Shown: piece by piece, positions 59,020-64,000 of the stretch
How the letters are laid out: each line of letters begins with the position of its first letter
How positions within the stretch are numbered: position 1 is the stretch's first letter
NCBI GenBank assembly: GCA_026874595.1
Contig: CM049307.1
Coordinates: forward strand, 57,276,870 to 57,340,869
Length of the DNA: 64,000 nucleotides
Direction of reading: 5' to 3'
Source of the DNA: Sipunculus nudus
Taxonomy: Eukaryota > Annelida > Sipuncula > Golfingiida > Sipunculidae
The notes under the pieces: generated by a model
Told to the model about the DNA's origin: nothing
Database searches by the model: none
Seen by the model: only the letters and a program-made list of their open reading frames with translations
Position numbers and translations under genes: made by a program

Positions 59020-62000
59020 GAGTGATAAGTCTGTAGGGCTCCTGAGGCCCCGTGATAATTAATGAATACTTTAAGGACCTCATGACAATCATAATTCATA
59101 GGGGGCCATAGGCCCCGTTATAATAATATTATTTCTGGAGGGGGCCTGGACTGAAAAAGAAATGAAAGGGGCCATAATAGTAGAAATTGTTATAATAGTA
59201 CTCGCCGGCCCGAAAATGCCAAGATAAAGATAATATATACTACTGAAGGGGGTCTGAGGTACCAGGTTATAAAAAATGACAATAATCGATGTAGGGATGT
59301 TAATAGTAACAGGACTTGAGGGGCCTGTGTCCCCATGATTGTGATAATGCCGCTGTAGGGGACCTTAGGCTGCATGATGATCATAATGATGATATTAAGA
59401 TATTAATTATATCAAAAGTAAAGGACTGGAGGGATCTATAAATGGGTTCGAGGCCCCATGATAATAAAAAAAGATAATACCTATGATTTGATCATAATGA
59501 TTTTATAAGAAATCGGACTGGAGGGGCCTGAGGCTTATATAACTATGGGTGGCCTGAGTCCCCATGATAATCAAATTAGAACTGAAGGGGCCTGAGGCCC
59601 CATGATAACCAAAAAAAAGAACTTGAAGGGTGCCTGAGACCCCATAATAATCAAATAGAACTGGTGGGGGCCTGAGGCCCTATGACAATCAAAATAGAAC
59701 TGGAGGGGGCCTGAGGTCCCATGATAATAAAAATAGAACTGAAAGGGCCTGAGGCCTCATAATAATCAAAATAGAACTGGAGGGGCCTGATGCCCGATGA
59801 TATTCAAAATAGAGCTGGAAGGGGGCCTGAGGTCCAATGATAATCAAATTAGAACTAGAGGGGCCTGAGTCCCCATGATAATAAAATAGAACTGGAGGGG
59901 GCCTGAGGTCCCATGATAATCAATATAGAACTTGAAGGGGGCCTGAGGCCACATATTAACCAAAATAGAACTTTAAGGGCCCTGAGGCCCAATGACAATC
60001 AAAATAGAACTGGTGGGGGCCTGAGACCCTATGATAATCCAAATAGAACTGGTGGGGGCCTGAGGCCCAATGACAATCAATATTAAACTGGAGGGGGCCT
60101 GAGGTCCCATGATAATCAAAATAGAACTGAAAGGGCCTGAGGCCCCATAATAATCAAAATAGAACTGGAGGGGCCTGATGCCCCATGATAATCAAAATAG
60201 AGCTGGAGGGGGGGCCTGAGGTCCAATGATAATCAAATTAGAACTAGAGGGGCCTGAGTCCCCATGATAATCAAAATAGAACTGGAGGGGGCCTGAGGTC
60301 CCATGATAATCAATATAGAACTTGAAGGGGGCCTGAGGCCCCATATTAACCAAAATAAAACTTTAAGAGGCCTGAGGCCCCATGCTAATCACATTAGAAC
60401 TGAAGTTCCCTGAGGCCCCATGATATTCAAAATAGAACTGGAGGGGCCTGAGTCCTTATTAAAATCAAAATAGAATTGGAGGGGGCCTGAGGTCCCATGA
60501 TAATCAATATGGAACTTGAAGGGGGCCTGAGGCCCCATATTAACCAAAATAGAACTTTAAGAGGCCTGAGGCCCAATGACGATCCAAATAGAACTGGTGG
60601 GGGCATGAGGCCCTAAGGTAATCAAAATAGAACTGGAGGGGGCCTGAGGCCCAATGACAATCAAAATAGAACTGGAGGGGGCCTGAGGTCCCATGATAAT
60701 CAAAATAGAACTGAAAGGGCCTTAGGCCCCATAATAATCAAAATAGAACTGGAGTGGTCTGATGCCCCATGATAATCAAAATAGAGCTGGAGGGGGGCCT
60801 GAGGTCCAGTGATAATCAAATTAGAACTAGAGAGGCCTGAGTCCCCGTGGTAAATCAAAATAGAACTGGAGAGGGTCTGAGGTCCCATGATAATCAATAT
60901 AGAACTTGAAGGGGGCCTGGGGCCCCGTATTAACCAAAATAGAACTTTAAGAGGCCTGAGGCCCAATGACAATCCAAATAGAAATGGTGGGGGCCTGAGG
61001 CCCTATGCTAATCAAAATAGAACTGGAGGGGGCCTGAGGCCCAATGACAATCAAAATCGAACTGGAGGGGGCCTGAGGTCCCATGATAATCAAAATAGAA
61101 CTGAAAGGGCCTGAGGCCCCATAATAATCAAAATAGAACTGGAGGGGCCTGATGCCCCATGATAATCAAAATAGAGCTGGAGGGGGGCCTGAGGTCCAAT
61201 GATAATCAAATTAGAACTAGAGGGGCCTGAGTTCCCATGATGATCAAAATAGAACTGGAGGGGGCCTGAGGTCCAATGATAATCAATATAGAACTTGAAG
61301 GGGGCCTGAGGCCCCATATTAACCAAAATAGAACTTCATGAGGCCTGAGGCCCCATGCTAATCAAATTAGAACTGAAGTTGCCTAAGGCCCCATGATAAT
61401 CAAAATAGAACTGGAGGGGGCCTGAGTCCCCATGATAATCAAAATAGAACTGGAGGGGGCCTGAGGTCCCATGATAATCAATATAAAACTTGAAGGGGGC
61501 CTGAGGCCCCATATTAACCAAAATAGAACTTTAAGAGGCCTGAGGCCCCATGCTAATCAAATTAGAACTGAAGTTGCCTAAGGCCCCATGATAATCAAAA
61601 TAGAACTGGAGGGGCCCTGAGGTCCCATGATAATCAAAATAGAACAGAAAGGAGCCATGATGATAGAGATGATAATAGTAGTTCTCTCCGGGTTCGAAAC
61701 CTCACGATAATGATAATACTACTGTAGAGGGCTTGTTGTACCAGGTTAATAGAAATGATAAAAAGTAAGATTTTATAAGTTATGGGACAGGCGGGGCTTC
61801 AGGTCCCATGATCATATTTCTATTACTATCGGGGACATGAAGCCCCATCCTAATAAAAATCATAATAATAAGAAAATAATGAAATTAATAGTTATTGGAC
61901 TTGAGGGGCTAGAAGCCCTATGGTTATGATAATACTGCTGTAGGGAGCCTTAGGTACCATGCTAATTAAAATTATAATAATAAGATGATAATGATATCAA

Positions 62001-62040
62001 TAGTATTATAATTGTAGTGAGCTGAAGGCCCCATTTAGAA
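59020..62040. repeat. ~39-bp satellite array with hairpin core and higher-order repeats
   Basis: Core array about 59560-61650, roughly 50 units; more degenerate units at both edges. The unit contains TGATAATCAAAATAGAACTG then GAGGGGGCCTGAGGTCCCA. Many units have GGGGCCTGAGGCCCC, a perfect 7-nt-arm hairpin. The variant TTAGAACTAG recurs at 59849, 60238, 60821 and 61211: intervals 389, 583 and 390, close to 10 and 15 units, so variants repeat as blocks. Open frames in it are shadows. Confidence 0.95.
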
Positions 62041-62044
62041 CACT

Positions 62045-64000
62045 ATGTAATATTTAAATTCATTGTGGACACACCCCTTAGCCTGATCAGTTACAGTTAT
62101 AGCTTGTAAAATTAAATAACGTGGAGGTCAGGTCCTTCAGAAACAACATGAACAATTTATTCCAGACATCCTCCGTAAAATTATTCAGGTGGCGGTTCGT
62201 TGTGCCAAGTTCTCCGCATTGTTTTGTATGAAATTCATGTGATCACACGTATAGGCGTAAAATTTGTCTATTAGTGGTCATGTGACATAATCATTGGGAC
62301 ACGCTGGTCCTGATACGTTAATTTAATGACAAACTTGCTGATAAGATCCGACTTGCACCAACAAACACACGAAGTCGAGAACCTATGGCTTTGAGAAAAT
62401 TTTTGAGGCTAAGCTCATTCACGTGACGTCACGGCTATTCCAGGGCAGGTAATAGCCTCACGGCAACCATGGGGGGGGGGGGGGGGTGTCTTGTGATGCG
62501 CCGGACATATGCCGGCTAACCCACTACGCTGTATAAATTATTTCTTAAGTATACCGCTGGTCAGTTAGAGATTCGTGCATTAAATTGGTTATTTTAATTT
62601 GTTTTATAAACATAAGCACATACTTCAAAGGTCAGAGTATTATTATTTCAGTTGTTGACAAGTCTTGACGAACGAAAATATAAACATAAGCAGGTGTAGG
62701 AGTTGAGCGATATTGGGAGGAGTTTTCAGTTGACAACACGGTCTGTTCATGGTAATGAGCGAGGAATGACAAAATGACAAGTTGCGATTTTGAAAAACGC
62801 CTGCTCTAAGCAACACAGGGTTTTTGCAAGGCCATGAAGCCAGTGAAGCTGAAAGAGAAGCAGATTGAAAGCACTGAAGGCCATTTTTCAGAAGGACATT
62901 ATTTGCGTGCTGCATACCGGTTGGGTTTTCTATACATTCCTTTAATTAACATCACTATTATTAGAATAGTTAAAAGTAATATTATTAATTATGTATAAAT
63001 ATTTAAAGTATTATATTTATAATATAATAAATATATATAATATTTAATCATATATATATATATATATATATATTACATTCATAAAAGGTTTAGGTAATTT
63101 AAATGTGTAATTACTTGCAATTATTTCTTCTGTGATAAAATGTTATTTCGTAATTAAAAAATAATGCTTACTTGTTATTTTAATGATAACAAACCAAAAA
63201 GTATAATATAATGTCAATACTTTCCAATTACTTTAATGATTTTTTGTTTTAAGAATCCTGGCTTTTATTATTTGGAAACAACATTTAGTAAATATCTTAA
63301 ACAGTTGACCCAAGCTGAGTACAAAGTCATGTACTTAATAAAAACTCATTTTTTTCTTTCATCTATTAATCAATTTACCTTTTTGGTTTGAGAAGTAAAT
63401 TTAAAATACTTTAGGTATGAGGTATTGGGTTCACATAATTAAAATATATAATTAAATCATTGCATGTATGTCACCATATCTATTTTGTAGTTTATCTTTA
63501 TGTTTTTTAATTATCTTTTTAGTTACATTTTGGCAATCCAACCTTTACTATACATATTTTAATTTGTTATATTAAGAAAGTAAATAAAAAGTAGTTTAAA
63601 AGGTAATTACAATTTAATCATTATTTTGAGAAAAGAAAGTATTCTGTAATTGTAATGATTATTTTTTTTTTGTAATTGACGTTAACTGTGCATACATACA
63701 CCATAAACATATATAGATACTCATATATACATACAGTCATAGGCTAGATGTAGAAAAGATCCAACAGTGATACATGCTCCCAGGTGAAGTTATTTACTGT
63801 AAGCTCTCAGAAAATCAACTGTTTCTCCTGTCACTGCCAGGTAAAGGCAATTGCTTGATTTTTAGATAAATAAGCTAATTAAGGGTTTGGGCAGCATTGT
63901 GTCTGCAAGTATTCTATTTTAGATTTTAGCATACATTTGCAGACCAGAAGTTCGATACATTAGTATTCCTAATTTTTAACCTTTTTGTATTGAAGTGCCC
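62045..64000. other. AT-rich non-coding end of the window
   Basis: A G-run lies at about 62470-62486 and a (TA)n run at about 63051-63072. The 90-codon minus-strand frame at 62643-62915 has no domain. No gene supported. Confidence 0.4.

Noticed and set aside
60700-61521. Frames on both strands of 60-90 codons
   Set aside because: Shadows of the 39-bp satellite.

Overview
This is a 64 kb piece of an AT-rich eukaryotic nuclear genome. The sparse short genes with GT-AG introns and UTR-like splice sites, the long (TA)n runs, the many degenerate mobile elements and the gene content suggest a lophotrochozoan animal, most probably a mollusc. That taxonomic call is an inference; no species can be read from the sequence. 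I see no operons, CRISPR array, or rRNA gene.

Only a small part is convincingly coding. (1) A CYSTM family (small cysteine-rich tail-anchored proteins) is represented by one N-terminal exon (13562-13719) and three homologous C-terminal exons at 1194-1308, 18932-19046 and 33710-33827. All three acceptors have the same phase. The 13.5 kb and 18.9 kb exons join into a complete 90-residue protein; the other two belong to neighbouring copies or are alternative last exons. (2) A single-exon gene on the minus strand (45329-46564) encodes a 411-residue type II membrane protein of the polysaccharide pyruvyl transferase family. (3) A dead non-LTR retrotransposon (about 23.4-28.9 kb, minus strand) has an intact coiled-coil ORF1 and a frameshifted endonuclease/reverse transcriptase ORF2. 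(4) There are weaker coding traces: a candidate first exon at 17841 whose donor lies in a MITE end, a candidate first exon at 37368 beneath an RFX X-box-like site, a repeated acidic relic at 36.6-37.0 kb, a Thr/Pro-rich relic at 40.8-41.1 kb, and a Ty3/gypsy integrase stub at 49.7 kb.

Layout. 0-13 kb: first CYSTM last exon, a 156-bp tandem duplication, a ~600-bp tandem duplication (6.8-7.9 kb), microsatellites and a SINE-like unit. 13.5-19 kb: the complete CYSTM gene, whose 5.2 kb intron holds two MITEs of one family, a 217-bp hAT-like element and the 17.8 kb candidate exon. 19-31 kb: repeats, then the LINE, which appears to sit inside a 49-bp minisatellite (main block 29.1-30.5 kb). 31-35 kb: small tandem duplication, SINE, third CYSTM exon, two MITEs. 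36-44 kb: coding relics, a 1.3 kb transposon-like element with 5-bp target duplications, a CRE-containing repeat, and three nearly identical ~930-bp tandem units. 44-50 kb: pyruvyl transferase gene, second copy of the CRE repeat just upstream of it, a 2.2 kb inverted-repeat element and gypsy remnants. 52-59 kb: four or five diverged copies of a 1-2 kb repeat. 59-62 kb: a ~39-bp hairpin-forming satellite with higher-order periodicity. 62-64 kb: plain AT-rich sequence.

The best candidates for something new are the CYSTM exon cluster, the bacterial-type pyruvyl transferase with its duplicated CRE-rich upstream region, and the two satellites with internal structure (49-bp units carrying a splice-acceptor-like motif; 39-bp units carrying a perfect hairpin and a 389/390-bp higher order). 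No coordinated multi-gene pathway is evident.
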